Shown: piece by piece, positions 15,469 through 24,735 of the stretch
Layout of the letters: each line of letters starts with the position of its first letter
How positions within the stretch are numbered: position 1 is the stretch's first letter
Source: Anaerotignum propionicum DSM 1682
GTDB lineage: Bacteria > Bacillota > Clostridia > Lachnospirales > Anaerotignaceae
Direction of reading: 5' to 3'
NCBI RefSeq assembly: GCF_001561955.1
Contig: NZ_CP014223.1
Location: 1,178,001 to 1,242,000, forward strand
Length of the DNA: 64,000 bases
Translations under genes and position numbers: made by a program
Notes under the pieces: generated by a model
What the model was told of the DNA's origin: nothing
Seen by the model: only the letters and a program-made list of their open reading frames with translations
Database searches by the model: none

Positions 15469-16482
15469 ATGATCGTAGTGTTGAAAAACGGAACAAAGCC
15501 GGAACAAATTGATAACTTAAAGGCATGGTTAAAAAGCATGGGCATTGATACCCATATGTCTGTTGGAGTAAATCATACCATTGTTGGTTTGGTTGGAGAT
15601 ACTTCCGGTGTGGATATGGATTTGGTGCGTTCTTTGGATATTGTTGAAAATGTTCAGAGAATTCAAGAACCTTTTAAAAATGCAAATAAAAAATTCCATA
15701 ACGGAAGACTTGTAGTAGATGTAAATGGTGTAAAAATTGGTGGTGGAGAATTTCAGATTATTGCTGGTCCCTGCTCGGTAGAATCAAGAGAACAGGTTTG
15801 CTTTGTTGCGGAGTGTGTAAAGAAATCCGGCGCTGGCTTCTTGCGTGGGGGTGCCTTCAAACCCCGTACTTCCCCTTATGCTTTCCAAGGCTTGTTGGGT
15901 GAGGGCATTGACCTTTTGCTTGAGGCAAAAAAAATGACAGGGCTTCCTATCGTTTCTGAAATTATGAATATTACCCACCTTCCCTTATTTGATCCCGTTG
16001 ATGTTGTGCAGGTTGGGGCAAGAAATATGCAGAACTTTGAGCTTTTGAAAGAGCTTGGCAAGACAAAAAAGGTAATCTTATTAAAAAGAGGCTTAGCAAA
16101 TACCATTGACGAGCTGTTGATGAGCGCTGAATATATTATGGCTGGCGGCAATGAAAATGTAATTCTTTGCGAAAGAGGTATCCGTACCTTTGAAACAAGA
16201 ACCAGGAATACATTGGATTTATCCATTATTCCAGTGTTGAAAAAATTAACCCATCTGCCTGTAGTGATTGATCCCAGCCATGCGTTAGGATACTCCTACA
16301 TGGTGAAGCCCATGGCTTTGGCGGCAACCGCTGCGGGAGCCGATGGATTGATGATTGAGGTGCATAACGACCCTCCTCATGCTTTATGCGATGGAGCACA
16401 ATCATTGACACCGGAAGCATTTGATGATGTGGCAAAGGCTGTATTTCAGATTAGACCCTTCGCTTGCAGATTTGATGATTAA
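15469..16482 (+). CDS. aroF: 3-deoxy-7-phosphoheptulonate (DAHP) synthase
   Basis: A 337-residue type I-beta DAHP synthase condensing PEP and erythrose 4-phosphate, the committed step of the shikimate pathway. An N-terminal ferredoxin-like regulatory domain occupies about residues 1-70. The catalytic barrel follows with IIAGPCSVES near 100, RGGAFKPRTSPYAFQG near 127 and the metal-binding region VVIDPSHALGYSY near 265. An ideal AAAGGAGG site precedes the ATG. It is the first structural gene after the Tyr/Phe attenuator. The N-terminal domain is likely the site of allosteric feedback by Tyr, or by prephenate or chorismate, as known for this subclass. Confidence 0.95.
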   Translation: MIVVLKNGTKPEQIDNLKAWLKSMGIDTHMSVGVNHTIVGLVGDTSGVDMDLVRSLDIVENVQRIQEPFKNANKKFHNGRLVVDVNGVKIGGGEFQIIAGPCSVESREQVCFVAECVKKSGAGFLRGGAFKPRTSPYAFQGLLGEGIDLLLEAKKMTGLPIVSEIMNITHLPLFDPVDVVQVGARNMQNFELLKELGKTKKVILLKRGLANTIDELLMSAEYIMAGGNENVILCERGIRTFETRTRNTLDLSIIPVLKKLTHLPVVIDPSHALGYSYMVKPMALAATAAGADGLMIEVHNDPPHALCDGAQSLTPEAFDDVAKAVFQIRPFACRFDD

Positions 16483-16567
16483 TTTGATGCAAGTGAATAG
16501 TAGGTAAGCATATTTACTGAAAAGTTGGGAGTGGCTGTTCTGAAAGAAAGGAGATTAAGGTGAGTTT

Positions 16568-17416
16568 ATGAATATAGGAGTAATTGGTATGGGGCTCATT
16601 GGGGGTTCTATGGCAAAGGCAATCAAACAAAAAACGGATCATACTGTGTTTGGCTGGGATGGCTCGGAAAACGTCCGTTTCAGCGCAAAGCTGGCAGAAG
16701 CGGTACATGATATTTTGGAGGAAGGAAACCCTTCCAACTGTGATTTGGTTCTAATCGCTTTATATCCGGGAGCAACGGTGGATTATGTGAAGAAATTCGC
16801 CTCCCAGTTTAAAAAGGGGGCAATGGTTGTTGATTGTGCAGGCATTAAGCGCAGTGTTTGCCAACCATTGCAGGAGGTTGCAGCACAAAATGGATTTATT
16901 TTCTGCGGTGCCCACCCCATGGCAGGGATTGAGCGTAGTGGCTTTACTTATTCAACCCCTGACTTATTTGAAGGTGCAACAATGATTTTAACACCTTATA
17001 CAGGAACGGATATTGCACCTATGAATGAGTTAAGTTTCTTTTTTAAAAGCCTTGGTTTTGCAAAAATGCAAGTTGCCACCGATGCAGAACATGACCAAAT
17101 GATTGCATATACCTCTCAATTGGCTCACGTTGTTTCCAGCGCATACATCAAAAGCGAATTGTCCCCTAAGTTTAAAGGGTTTTCAGCAGGAAGCTTTCAT
17201 GATATGACCCGTGTGGCAAAGCTCAATGAAACCATGTGGACGGAATTGTTTTTAGACAACAGCGATTTCCTCGCAGATGAAATTGATGGTTTGATTAAAC
17301 GTTTGCAGGTTTACAGCAAGGCAATACGAGAAAAAGACGGGGACAAATTAAAGGCAATTCTAAAAGAGGGTAAGGAAAAACGCCTAGCAGTAGACGATAT
17401 AAAGGAATTTGAATGA
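16568..17416 (+). CDS. tyrA: Prephenate dehydrogenase
   Basis: A 282-residue NAD(P)-dependent enzyme making 4-hydroxyphenylpyruvate from prephenate, for tyrosine synthesis. The Rossmann motif IGVIGMGLIGGSMAKAI is at residues 3-19, with CAGIKRSVCQPL near 98 and the conserved FCGAHPMAGIERSGF near 117 (His/Arg substrate contacts). It has no ACT domain at the C-terminus, so feedback control may rest on transcription or on AroF. It follows aroF by 85 bp and precedes aroB by 12 bp. Confidence 0.94.
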   Translation: MNIGVIGMGLIGGSMAKAIKQKTDHTVFGWDGSENVRFSAKLAEAVHDILEEGNPSNCDLVLIALYPGATVDYVKKFASQFKKGAMVVDCAGIKRSVCQPLQEVAAQNGFIFCGAHPMAGIERSGFTYSTPDLFEGATMILTPYTGTDIAPMNELSFFFKSLGFAKMQVATDAEHDQMIAYTSQLAHVVSSAYIKSELSPKFKGFSAGSFHDMTRVAKLNETMWTELFLDNSDFLADEIDGLIKRLQVYSKAIREKDGDKLKAILKEGKEKRLAVDDIKEFE

Positions 17417-17428
17417 GGGGTTGCCCAT

Positions 17429-18490
17429 ATGAAAAAAGTCGAGGTAAATACATCTACCCAGTACGATATATTAATTGGAAAAGGTCTCTTAACACAAGTT
17501 GGCAAAGAAATTGCAAGCCGCATTTCTCCTTGCAAGGTGGCAATGATAACAGATGATAAAGTGGATTGCTTATTTTCTGCCACCGTTGCACATTCATTAA
17601 CAAATGCAGGGTTTGATTTTTGCAAATTTGTGTTCCCAAGGGGAGAAGGTTCAAAACATATCGGCACCTTAAGTGATATCTTAGAGTTTCTGGCAGAGAA
17701 TGAAATGACTAGACAAGATATTGTCGTTGCTTTGGGCGGCGGTGTGGTAGGGGATATGGCAGGCTTTGCCGCCGCTGTTTACCAAAGAGGAATTGATTTT
17801 GTGCAAATCCCCACAACTTTTTTGGCGGCAGTAGATTCCTCTGTAGGAGGGAAAACTGCCATTGATTTAAAGGCGGGCAAAAATATGGCAGGCGCATTTT
17901 ATCAGCCGAAGTTGGTTCTTTGTGATACAAATGTTCTGCAAACTCTGCCCGAGGAAGTTTTTGCTGATGGCATTGCTGAGACCTTGAAGTATGGAATTAT
18001 AGGAAATGAAGATTTATTTAATAGGGTTGCGTCATTAGATTTTACCCATGACTTGGAAGAAATCATTGAAATTTGTGTGTCTATGAAAAGAGATATTGTA
18101 ATGCGGGACGAGTTTGACAATGGAGAACGTCAGTTGTTGAACTTGGGGCATACCTTAGGACATTCCATAGAAAAACTAAGCGACTTTTCCATTTCCCATG
18201 GGCATGGGGTTGCCATAGGGCTATACCTAATTGCCAATGCCGCAGAAGTAAGAGGTTTGGCAGAAAGTGGTTTGGCAGAACGCATTCGCAAGGCATTAAC
18301 GAAAAATGGGTTGCCTGTGAAAACCGAATTTTCTGCCCAGCAGATTGCACAGGGAACGTTGATGGACAAAAAAAGAAGGGGTGGAGCGATCAGCTTTGTA
18401 TTCCCCGAAAAAATCGGACAATGCCGTATTGAAAAAATTCCTGTTGAGGAAGTAGAGCAATTAGTGGCGGAGGCCATGAAAAGTAGGTGA
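17429..18490 (+). CDS. aroB: 3-dehydroquinate synthase
   Basis: A 353-residue NAD- and metal-dependent enzyme converting DAHP to 3-dehydroquinate. Signatures: PRGEGSKH near residue 71, VALGGGVVGDMAGFAAAVYQRG near 99, IPTTFLAAVDSSVGGKTAID near 127, and metal-binding His in LNLGHTLGHSIE near 237 and ISHGHGVAIG near 252. A GAGGGG ribosome site overlaps the tyrA stop region. It is cotranscribed with tyrA and aroA. Confidence 0.96.
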   Translation: MKKVEVNTSTQYDILIGKGLLTQVGKEIASRISPCKVAMITDDKVDCLFSATVAHSLTNAGFDFCKFVFPRGEGSKHIGTLSDILEFLAENEMTRQDIVVALGGGVVGDMAGFAAAVYQRGIDFVQIPTTFLAAVDSSVGGKTAIDLKAGKNMAGAFYQPKLVLCDTNVLQTLPEEVFADGIAETLKYGIIGNEDLFNRVASLDFTHDLEEIIEICVSMKRDIVMRDEFDNGERQLLNLGHTLGHSIEKLSDFSISHGHGVAIGLYLIANAAEVRGLAESGLAERIRKALTKNGLPVKTEFSAQQIAQGTLMDKKRRGGAISFVFPEKIGQCRIEKIPVEEVEQLVAEAMKSR

Positions 18491-18495
18491 AGTGA

Positions 18496-19761
18496 TTGAA
18501 TATTAAAATCGGAAAAAGCATTCTAAAGGGAAATATAAAAGTGATTTCTTCCAAATCCGACGCCCATCGTTTGCTGATAGGTGGGGCTTTGGCAGATAAA
18601 CCCACTAAAATTTTCTTAGAGGGCTGGTCGAATGATATAGAGGCTACAAAAAGTTGTCTTGAGACATTGGGATGCGAGGTGATACGGGACAATGACGGCA
18701 TCCAGATTACCCCCCTTTGGGATGGGCAAGCAGATGATATTGTGTTGGACTGTGTGGAAAGTGGCTCCACCCTTCGTTTTTTGCTACCCATTGTGGCTGC
18801 ATTGGGGAAGCATGCAATTCTAGAGGGACAAGGAAGGCTGCCTGAAAGACCCATTGATGTATTATTGGAGGAGCTTAGAGCTCATGGCTCTTTGGTAAAG
18901 GAAAATAATTTACCGCTGGTGATGGCGGGGCAAATTAGCGGAGGCGTTTACACACTACCGGGGAATATTAGCTCTCAGTTCATAACAGGCCTTTTGTTTG
19001 CACTACCTCTTTTAGAGGAAGACAGCGAAATACGACTAACCACAAAAATGGAATCCAGAGGTTATGTTGATATGACCTTAGATACCTTGAGACTCTTTCA
19101 AATTGAAATAGAAGAGAAAGATTGGGGTTTCAAAATAAAAGGGGGACAAACTTATCGCTCACCCCTTGAAGTTTCCGCAGAGGGTGATTGGTCAGGTGCT
19201 GCATTTTGGGTTGTTGCGGGGGGCATCGGTGGAGAGATCACTTGTACTGGCTTACGGAAGAATTCCTGTCAGGGAGACAAAGAGATTGTTGATCTAATGG
19301 AGCAGTTTGGTGCAAAGGTTACTTGGGGCGAAAATGAAGTTATGGTTTGTGGAGGCAATTTAAAGGGAATTACCATTGATGCCGCCCAGATTCCCGATTT
19401 AGTTCCTGCCCTTTGTGTAGCAGCAGCATTAGCAGAGGGAACAACGATTATTTATAATGCGGGTAGACTGCGAATGAAGGAAAGTGACCGTCTGAAGGCG
19501 ATGGCAGAAGGCTTGCAAAAGCTTGGAGTGCGTGTATCGCAACAGCCGGAGTCTATTAAGATTGAGGGGGGCAGCGTGCATCCTGAGGGGGAAGTGGTTT
19601 TAGATTCCTACGATGATCATCGCATTGTTATGTCTCTTGCAATTGCGGCGGCAGCAATGGGCGTGGAGGCGGTGATAGAAAGGGCGGAAGCTGTTTCCAA
19701 ATCTTATCCCACGTTCTTTGCAGAGTTTACACGACTAGGGGGTGCGGCGGATGTCTTCTAA
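18496..19761 (+). CDS. aroA: 3-phosphoshikimate 1-carboxyvinyltransferase (EPSP synthase)
   Basis: A 421-residue two-domain enzyme transferring the enolpyruvyl group of PEP to shikimate 3-phosphate. The shikimate-phosphate-binding motif SKSDAHRLLI lies near residue 19, GSTLRFLLPI near 92, the domain hinge SSQFITGLLFALPLL near 158, and RMKESDRLKAMAEGL near 330. It starts with TTG, 5 bp after the aroB stop with AGGTGA as ribosome site, which may lower its translation. Its last 11 bp overlap the aroC reading frame. The N-terminal SKSDAHR form is typical of clostridial enzymes. Confidence 0.94.
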   Translation: MNIKIGKSILKGNIKVISSKSDAHRLLIGGALADKPTKIFLEGWSNDIEATKSCLETLGCEVIRDNDGIQITPLWDGQADDIVLDCVESGSTLRFLLPIVAALGKHAILEGQGRLPERPIDVLLEELRAHGSLVKENNLPLVMAGQISGGVYTLPGNISSQFITGLLFALPLLEEDSEIRLTTKMESRGYVDMTLDTLRLFQIEIEEKDWGFKIKGGQTYRSPLEVSAEGDWSGAAFWVVAGGIGGEITCTGLRKNSCQGDKEIVDLMEQFGAKVTWGENEVMVCGGNLKGITIDAAQIPDLVPALCVAAALAEGTTIIYNAGRLRMKESDRLKAMAEGLQKLGVRVSQQPESIKIEGGSVHPEGEVVLDSYDDHRIVMSLAIAAAAMGVEAVIERAEAVSKSYPTFFAEFTRLGGAADVF

Positions 19762-20842
19762 CTATGGACATAAGGTGAAAATCAGCATTTTTGGACAGTC
19801 CCATTCTGATGCCATCGGTGTGGTGATCGATGGGTTGCCTGCCGGAGAAGAAATAGACTTAGAGAAGGCACAGCGGTTTTTAGACCGCAGAGCCCCCGGT
19901 AAAAATGCTTATTCTACCCCCAGAAAAGAGGGGGATCAGGTTCAGGTGGTTTCGGGTTTGTTTCAAGGCAGAACTTGCGGCGCACCAATTTGTGCAATGA
20001 TTGAGAATACAAATACAAAATCTAAAGATTATGACCAACTGAAAGACTTGCCAAGACCCGGTCATGCGGATTTTACCGCAGAAATGAAATATCAAGGTTT
20101 TCAAGACCACCGTGGTGGCGGTCATTTTTCAGGGAGATTGACAGCACCTCTTTGCTTTGCCGGGGCGGTATGCTTACAAATATTAGAGCGTAGAGGTATT
20201 GCCATTGGAGCACATATCCTTTCCATTCATGAAGGGAAAGATGAAAGCTTCAATCCTGTTGATATTACAAAAGATGAGTTGGTACAAATTAATGAAAAAG
20301 CTTTTCCCACAATAGATGATGGTGTGGCAGAAAAAATGCAGGAAATCATTCAAAAGGCTAGAGAGCAAGGGGACTCTGTTGGCGGTGTGATTGAGAGTGC
20401 TGCCATTGGACTACCGGTGGGTATTGGCGAGCCTATGTTTGATGGTTTGGAAAGTAAGCTATCTTCTATCCTATTTGCCATTCCGGCAGTAAAGGGTGTA
20501 GAGTTTGGTGAAGGCTTTGGTGCGGCAGAGCTTCTTGGCTCGGAAAACAATGATAGCTTCTATTATATAGATGAAACTGGTGAAATTAAGACGAAAACCA
20601 ATCATCATGGTGGTAGTTTGGGAGGAATCTCCAGTGGAATGCCATTGGTCGTTCGAACCGCATTTAAGCCTACCCCATCTATCAGCAAAGAGCAGTCAAC
20701 GATTAGTCTCAAGGAAGGAAAAGATGCCTCATTAAAGGTTGTAGGGAGGCATGATCCTTGTATTGTTCCCAGAGCGGTACCTTGCGTGGAGGCGGCCATG
20801 GCTATTGCTTTACTGGATTTATATGAGGAAAATAGAAAATAG
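19751..20842 (+). CDS. aroC: Chorismate synthase
   Basis: A 363-residue FMN-dependent enzyme making chorismate from EPSP. Signatures: GHKVKISIFGQSHSDAIG at the N-terminus (signature 1, conserved His), PRPGHADFTAEMKYQGF near 105 with the following HRGGGHFSGRLTA, and the C-terminal GRHDPCIVPRAVPCVEA near 335. The ATG at 19751 is 7 bp from AGGGGGT; a GTG at 19742 in the same frame lacks this spacing. It overlaps the aroA end by 11 bp, implying translational coupling. Confidence 0.95.
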   Translation: MSSNYGHKVKISIFGQSHSDAIGVVIDGLPAGEEIDLEKAQRFLDRRAPGKNAYSTPRKEGDQVQVVSGLFQGRTCGAPICAMIENTNTKSKDYDQLKDLPRPGHADFTAEMKYQGFQDHRGGGHFSGRLTAPLCFAGAVCLQILERRGIAIGAHILSIHEGKDESFNPVDITKDELVQINEKAFPTIDDGVAEKMQEIIQKAREQGDSVGGVIESAAIGLPVGIGEPMFDGLESKLSSILFAIPAVKGVEFGEGFGAAELLGSENNDSFYYIDETGEIKTKTNHHGGSLGGISSGMPLVVRTAFKPTPSISKEQSTISLKEGKDASLKVVGRHDPCIVPRAVPCVEAAMAIALLDLYEENRK

Positions 20843-20996
20843 AATTTTACAACATTATATGTTCTTTTGAATCATCTGAATTATTATATTATTAGAACAA
20901 AATACGTTTTGGTATATGTCAGAGAAACTTCCGCAGCACATTTAAATTAGGAATAGCGACCATTGAGGAAATGCTATATTTAAGGAGGAACGAAAG

Positions 20997-22136
20997 ATGG
21001 ATTTAGAGGCTTTAAGATTGAGAGTAAATGAAATTGATGATGAAATTGCCAAGCTGTTTGTAGAACGAATGCAGACATCAGCGAAAATTGCAGAGGCAAA
21101 GGCAGAAAAAAATTTACCAGTTTTAGATCAAAAAAGAGAAAACCAGGTGCTGCAACGGGTGATGGATCAAGCGGGAGAAGAATTTGAATTATATATTAAA
21201 ACCCTGTATCATACCATGTTTGAAGTCAGCAGAAGCTATCAGGCAGGCCTCTTAACAAAAGAAACACCTCTGTCTCAAGAAATTATTGCAAACTTTCAAG
21301 AACCCAAGCTGGAATTCCCCAGAAAAGCAATTGTTGCCTGCCAGGGAGTGGAGGGTTCTTATGCAGAGCGAGCATGCGGAAAGCTTTTTTCTATGCCCAA
21401 TACCATGTTTTTCAATAGTTTTGAAAGTGTGTTCAATGCTGTAGAAATGGGGCTTTGCCAATATGGCGTTTTGCCAATTGAAAACAGCTCTGCCGGTTCA
21501 GTAACAGAAGTGTATGATTTGATGGTTCGTCATAAATTTTATGTGGTAAAAAGTTTAAAACTGCATATCAATCATGCCCTTGTAACGAAAAAAGGCATTA
21601 AGCTTTCCGACATCAAAGAAATCATCTCTCATGAGCAAGCTTTGCAGCAATGCAGTGAATTTTTGAAATCCTTACCTAATGTAAAAGTTACTGTGTTCGA
21701 AAATACAGCTACAGCGGCAAAATATGTTGCGGAATGTGACCGTACAGATATAGCGGCACTTTCTTCACCTGAATGCGCAAAGCTCTATGGCTTAGATATT
21801 CTGAAAGAGGATGTTCAGAATAATGCCAATAACTATACTCGCTTTATTTGTATCGCAAAGAATATGGAGATTTATGCCGGAGCAAACAAAATAAGCTTAA
21901 TGCTTTCTGTAGAACATAGACCGGGCTCTCTTCATGAAATGATTGGGAAGGTTGCATGCCAAGGTTTGAATCTTTCCAAGCTGGAAAGCCGTCCTATCCC
22001 AGGGAAAGATTTTGAATTTCGCTTCTATTTTGACATCGAGGGTTCCGTATTCTCTCCTTATGTATTGACACTACTGAAGGATATGGAATTATCCGCAGAA
22101 CAATTATCCTTCTTAGGATGCTATTCAGAAATGTAA
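20997..22136 (+). CDS. pheA: Bifunctional chorismate mutase / prephenate dehydratase (P-protein)
   Basis: A 379-residue fusion leading chorismate to phenylpyruvate. Residues 1-85 are an AroQ-type chorismate mutase (LRLRVNEIDDEIAKLFVERM). About 105-285 is prephenate dehydratase (VEGSYAERA, then LPIENSSAGSVTEVYDLM, then the FICIAKN segment after YTR). About 295-375 is an ACT domain with LMLSVEHRPGSLHEMI and the Phe-binding ESRP motif, predicting feedback inhibition by phenylalanine. AAGGAGG is 8 bp upstream. The 154-bp gap before it is the widest in the operon and contains no clear terminator. Confidence 0.95.
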   Translation: MDLEALRLRVNEIDDEIAKLFVERMQTSAKIAEAKAEKNLPVLDQKRENQVLQRVMDQAGEEFELYIKTLYHTMFEVSRSYQAGLLTKETPLSQEIIANFQEPKLEFPRKAIVACQGVEGSYAERACGKLFSMPNTMFFNSFESVFNAVEMGLCQYGVLPIENSSAGSVTEVYDLMVRHKFYVVKSLKLHINHALVTKKGIKLSDIKEIISHEQALQQCSEFLKSLPNVKVTVFENTATAAKYVAECDRTDIAALSSPECAKLYGLDILKEDVQNNANNYTRFICIAKNMEIYAGANKISLMLSVEHRPGSLHEMIGKVACQGLNLSKLESRPIPGKDFEFRFYFDIEGSVFSPYVLTLLKDMELSAEQLSFLGCYSEM

Positions 22137-22147
22137 GGGGCGATGGT

Positions 22148-22600
22148 ATGAAGATTCTCGTACTGAACGGACCAAACTTGAATATGCTCGGGATTCGTGA
22201 AAAAGGAATTTATGGAAATGAAACCTATGAGGACTTGGTGCGTTTCATTGAAGAAACAGCCAATGAAGAAGGTATTGAGGTGGAAATAGTACAATCCAAT
22301 CATGAGGGTGCTTTGGTTGACCGCATACAGCAGGCTTACTTCGATAAAACAGAGGGGATTGTGATAAATCCCGCTGCCTATACCCATACCAGCGTTGCCA
22401 TTTTGGATGCGTTGAAGGCGGTGAATCTGCCTGCAGTAGAGGTGCATATTTCTGATGTGAGCCAGAGAGAAGATTTTCGTCAGATTTCCTATGCGGGAAA
22501 GGCTTGTGTCAAAACGATTATGGGCAAAGGCTTTTTGGGATATAAAGAAGCCATGCTGTTTTTACTGGAAAGAAGTAATGGGGAGGGGAAGAAGCGATGA
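22148..22600 (+). CDS. aroQ: Type II 3-dehydroquinate dehydratase
   Basis: A 150-residue protein of standard type II length. It removes water from 3-dehydroquinate to give 3-dehydroshikimate. MKILVLNGPNLNMLGIREKG is the N-terminal signature, with the active-site Tyr in the following YGNETYEDL. EIVQSNHEGALVDRI and GIVINPAAYTHTSVAILDAL (catalytic His) are intact, and VEVHISDVSQREDFR follows. It begins 11 bp after pheA and its stop overlaps the next start by 4 bp (ATGA). Confidence 0.95.
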   Translation: MKILVLNGPNLNMLGIREKGIYGNETYEDLVRFIEETANEEGIEVEIVQSNHEGALVDRIQQAYFDKTEGIVINPAAYTHTSVAILDALKAVNLPAVEVHISDVSQREDFRQISYAGKACVKTIMGKGFLGYKEAMLFLLERSNGEGKKR

Positions 22601-23784
22601 TTTCAAAAAATATGAAGGAATTGGTAGATAAGAGCGCCGCAATTAGTGCACTATTTACGGAAGGCCCACGATTGCGTAAACTATTGGGGGATGAAAATGT
22701 TTTTGATTTTGGCATTGGCAACCCCAACGTGAAGGCTCCCATTTCGGTCAATGAAACAGCAATTGAATTGCTAGAGAATATGGATTCTTTGACGCTACAT
22801 AGCTATACTGACGGTGCAGGCATACCTTCGGTACGTCAGGCCATTGCGGAAAGCCTAAATCGTCGTTTTGGTGAAGAATATACAGGAAAAAATATTGTTA
22901 TGACCACAGGTGCGGCTGGAGGCTTGAATGTTATTTTAAAAGTTCTCTTGGATCAAGGGGACGAAGTTTTGACCTTTGCCCCTTATTTTTCAGAATACGA
23001 TGTATATGTTGCCAATGCAGGTGGACGATTGATTTCCATTGCCCCCAATATTCCTTCTTTCTTACCTGATGCCAACAAATTGGAGGAAGCGATTAGCTCC
23101 AAAACAAAGGCAATTATCATTAACAACCCCAATAACCCCACAGGTGTGGTTTATGATGAAGAAACCCTGAAAAAGGTTGCAGAGGTTTTAAACAAGAAGG
23201 GGAAAGAATTTGGAACTACGATTTATTTGATTTCTGATGAGCCATACAGGGAATTGGTTTTTGATGGTGTGACAGTGCCTTACATACCAAAGATTTATGG
23301 TAATACAATTGTTGCCTACTCCTTCTCAAAATCCCTTTCCTTGCCGGGCGATAGAATTGGTTATTTAACCATCCCTTCTACTGTGGAAGATTTTGAGGAT
23401 GTGGTTTACGGCACAGGGGTAGCTAACCGTGTGCTGGGGTTTGTCAATGCCCCTGCATTACAGCAATTGGTGGTGGCAAGATGCTGTGATGAAAAGTCGG
23501 ACATTGCTTTTTATGATAAAAACAGGGAAATTCTATACAATGCCTTAATCAGCTACGGTTTTGAATGTGCAAAACCACAAGGCGCATTTTACCTCTTTGT
23601 AAAGGCGCTGGAAGAAGATGATGTTGCTTTTGTAAATAAAGCCAAGGAATACGGTATTCTGATGACACCAGGTAGAGGTTTTGGTTGTAAAGGTTATGTC
23701 AGAATTGCCTATTGTGTGGCAAGAGCTGTCATCGAGAGAGCCCTTCCTTCCTTTGAAAAGCTGGCAAAGGCGTATAAAAAATAA
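22597..23784 (+). CDS. Class I/II PLP aminotransferase (probable aromatic or aspartate aminotransferase)
   Basis: A 395-residue fold-type I aminotransferase. The PLP lysine is in VAYSFSKSLSLPGDRIGYL near residue 247. Other features are IINNPNNPTGVVYDEE near 171, LISDEPYRELVF near 212, and the C-terminal Arg in KGYVRIAYC. The last-gene position in an operon that makes phenylpyruvate and hydroxyphenylpyruvate suggests it performs the final transamination to Phe and Tyr; the family alone does not settle specificity. ATGA overlap with aroQ indicates coupling. A perfect palindromic terminator follows. Confidence 0.9.
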   Translation: MISKNMKELVDKSAAISALFTEGPRLRKLLGDENVFDFGIGNPNVKAPISVNETAIELLENMDSLTLHSYTDGAGIPSVRQAIAESLNRRFGEEYTGKNIVMTTGAAGGLNVILKVLLDQGDEVLTFAPYFSEYDVYVANAGGRLISIAPNIPSFLPDANKLEEAISSKTKAIIINNPNNPTGVVYDEETLKKVAEVLNKKGKEFGTTIYLISDEPYRELVFDGVTVPYIPKIYGNTIVAYSFSKSLSLPGDRIGYLTIPSTVEDFEDVVYGTGVANRVLGFVNAPALQQLVVARCCDEKSDIAFYDKNREILYNALISYGFECAKPQGAFYLFVKALEEDDVAFVNKAKEYGILMTPGRGFGCKGYVRIAYCVARAVIERALPSFEKLAKAYKK

Positions 23785-23798
23785 GAATATAAATAAAC

Positions 23799-23834
23799 GA
23801 AAAACAGGTATTGCATATGCAATACCTGTTTTTC
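23799..23834 (+). terminator. Terminator of the aro operon
   Basis: AAAAACAGGTATTGCAT and ATGCAATACCTGTTTTT form a perfect palindrome with a T-run. Confidence 0.93.
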
Positions 23835-24025
23835 ATTTATGGGAGGAAAGTGGAGAGGAATTTTGAATTGGAAGAAAACCGAATTCTTTAAAAACTAACG
23901 GTGGAGGGATAGTGGTTGGGGAATAAATTGTCGTATCTCGTTGAAATATTCTCTTATATGAGTATAAACATTGAATTATCAAGGTTTTTTTCTGAAAAAC
24001 GCAGAATTTTTTTGTACTATGGGGC

Positions 24026-24054
24026 TTGCCTATTTCCGTTAAATATATTACAAT
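24026..24054 (+). promoter_or_regulatory. Sigma-A promoter of the dcw cluster
   Basis: TTGCCT, a 17-bp spacer and TACAAT, about 85 bp before mraZ and directly followed by the MraZ operator. The rest of 23835-24025 shows nothing recognisable. Confidence 0.7.
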
Positions 24055-24064
24055 GTGGTTAATA

Positions 24065-24098
24065 GTGGTGGAAAGTGGGCGAAAATGGTTTGAAATGC
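24065..24098 (+). promoter_or_regulatory. MraZ operator, 10-bp direct repeats
   Basis: TGG triplets at 24066, 24076 and 24086, with a TG at 24096, recur every 10 bp inside GGTGGAAAGTGGGCGAAAATGG. This is the layout of MraZ-binding repeats known upstream of mraZ in other bacteria. It sits just after the -10 box, where a repressor would block initiation. Confidence 0.72.
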
Positions 24099-24138
24099 CC
24101 TATATTTCCCTTAGAGGGTGAAGGGTGGTGACTACAAA

Positions 24139-24570
24139 ATGTTTCTTGGCGAATTTCAGCATTCAATTGATTCTAAAGGGCGCTTAATTGTGCCGTCGAA
24201 ATTTCGAGATGGCTTAGGCGAACATTTTGTGGTAACCAAAGGTTTGGATAATTGTTTGTTTGCTTATCCAAAAAGTGAATGGGCAATTTTTGAAGAAAAA
24301 TTAAAACAGCTACCCTTAACCAGCAGTGGCGCAAGAAAATTTGTCCGTTTTTTCTTTTCAGGCGCTATCGAATGTGATTTAGATAATCAGGGAAGAATAA
24401 ATTTGCCTGCAAATCTCAGAGAATACGCAGGATTAAAAAAGGACGTTGTTTCTATTGGCGTAAACAATCGTGTGGAAATCTGGAATAAGGATGATTGGGC
24501 TGAATATAACAACGAAGAAAATTTCATCAGCAATGAATTGGCTTTTGAAATGGAGAATTTGGGAATTTAA
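24139..24570 (+). CDS. mraZ: Division/cell wall cluster regulator MraZ
   Basis: A 143-residue protein, exactly the family length, with two AbrB-like MraZ repeats: [20 protein letters not shown] with FRDGL in the first, and [20 protein letters not shown] with EYAGL in the second. It binds DNA repeats in its own promoter and represses the dcw cluster. Its probable operator lies 40-70 bp upstream. The ATG at 24139 is preferred to an upstream in-frame GTG because family members begin MF(L/M)G. Confidence 0.95.
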   Translation: MFLGEFQHSIDSKGRLIVPSKFRDGLGEHFVVTKGLDNCLFAYPKSEWAIFEEKLKQLPLTSSGARKFVRFFFSGAIECDLDNQGRINLPANLREYAGLKKDVVSIGVNNRVEIWNKDDWAEYNNEENFISNELAFEMENLGI

Positions 24571-24572
24571 TT

Positions 24573-24710
24573 ATGGCGGCGGGACAGGCCTTCAATGAAA
24601 ATGCTTATTGTGGTTTTCGAATTCTCACTGAAATTGAAGATTTGACTGCTTTGATAAAAATATATAACGGAAGAGAATTACTCAAAATTAACGTAAATCA
24701 GAAAGGATAG
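24573..24710 (+). CDS. Possible 45-residue ORF between mraZ and rsmH
   Basis: An open frame of 45 codons starting ATG 3 bp after the mraZ stop and ending just before the rsmH ribosome region. The peptide begins [20 protein letters not shown] and ends INVNQKG. No clear ribosome site precedes it, and I recognise no family. It fills nearly all the otherwise unexplained gap. It may be chance, or a coupled small protein translated by ribosomes leaving mraZ. Confidence 0.3.
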   Translation: MAAGQAFNENAYCGFRILTEIEDLTALIKIYNGRELLKINVNQKG

Positions 24711-24735
24711 GGATGGCGAGATTGCGCTGTCCACG

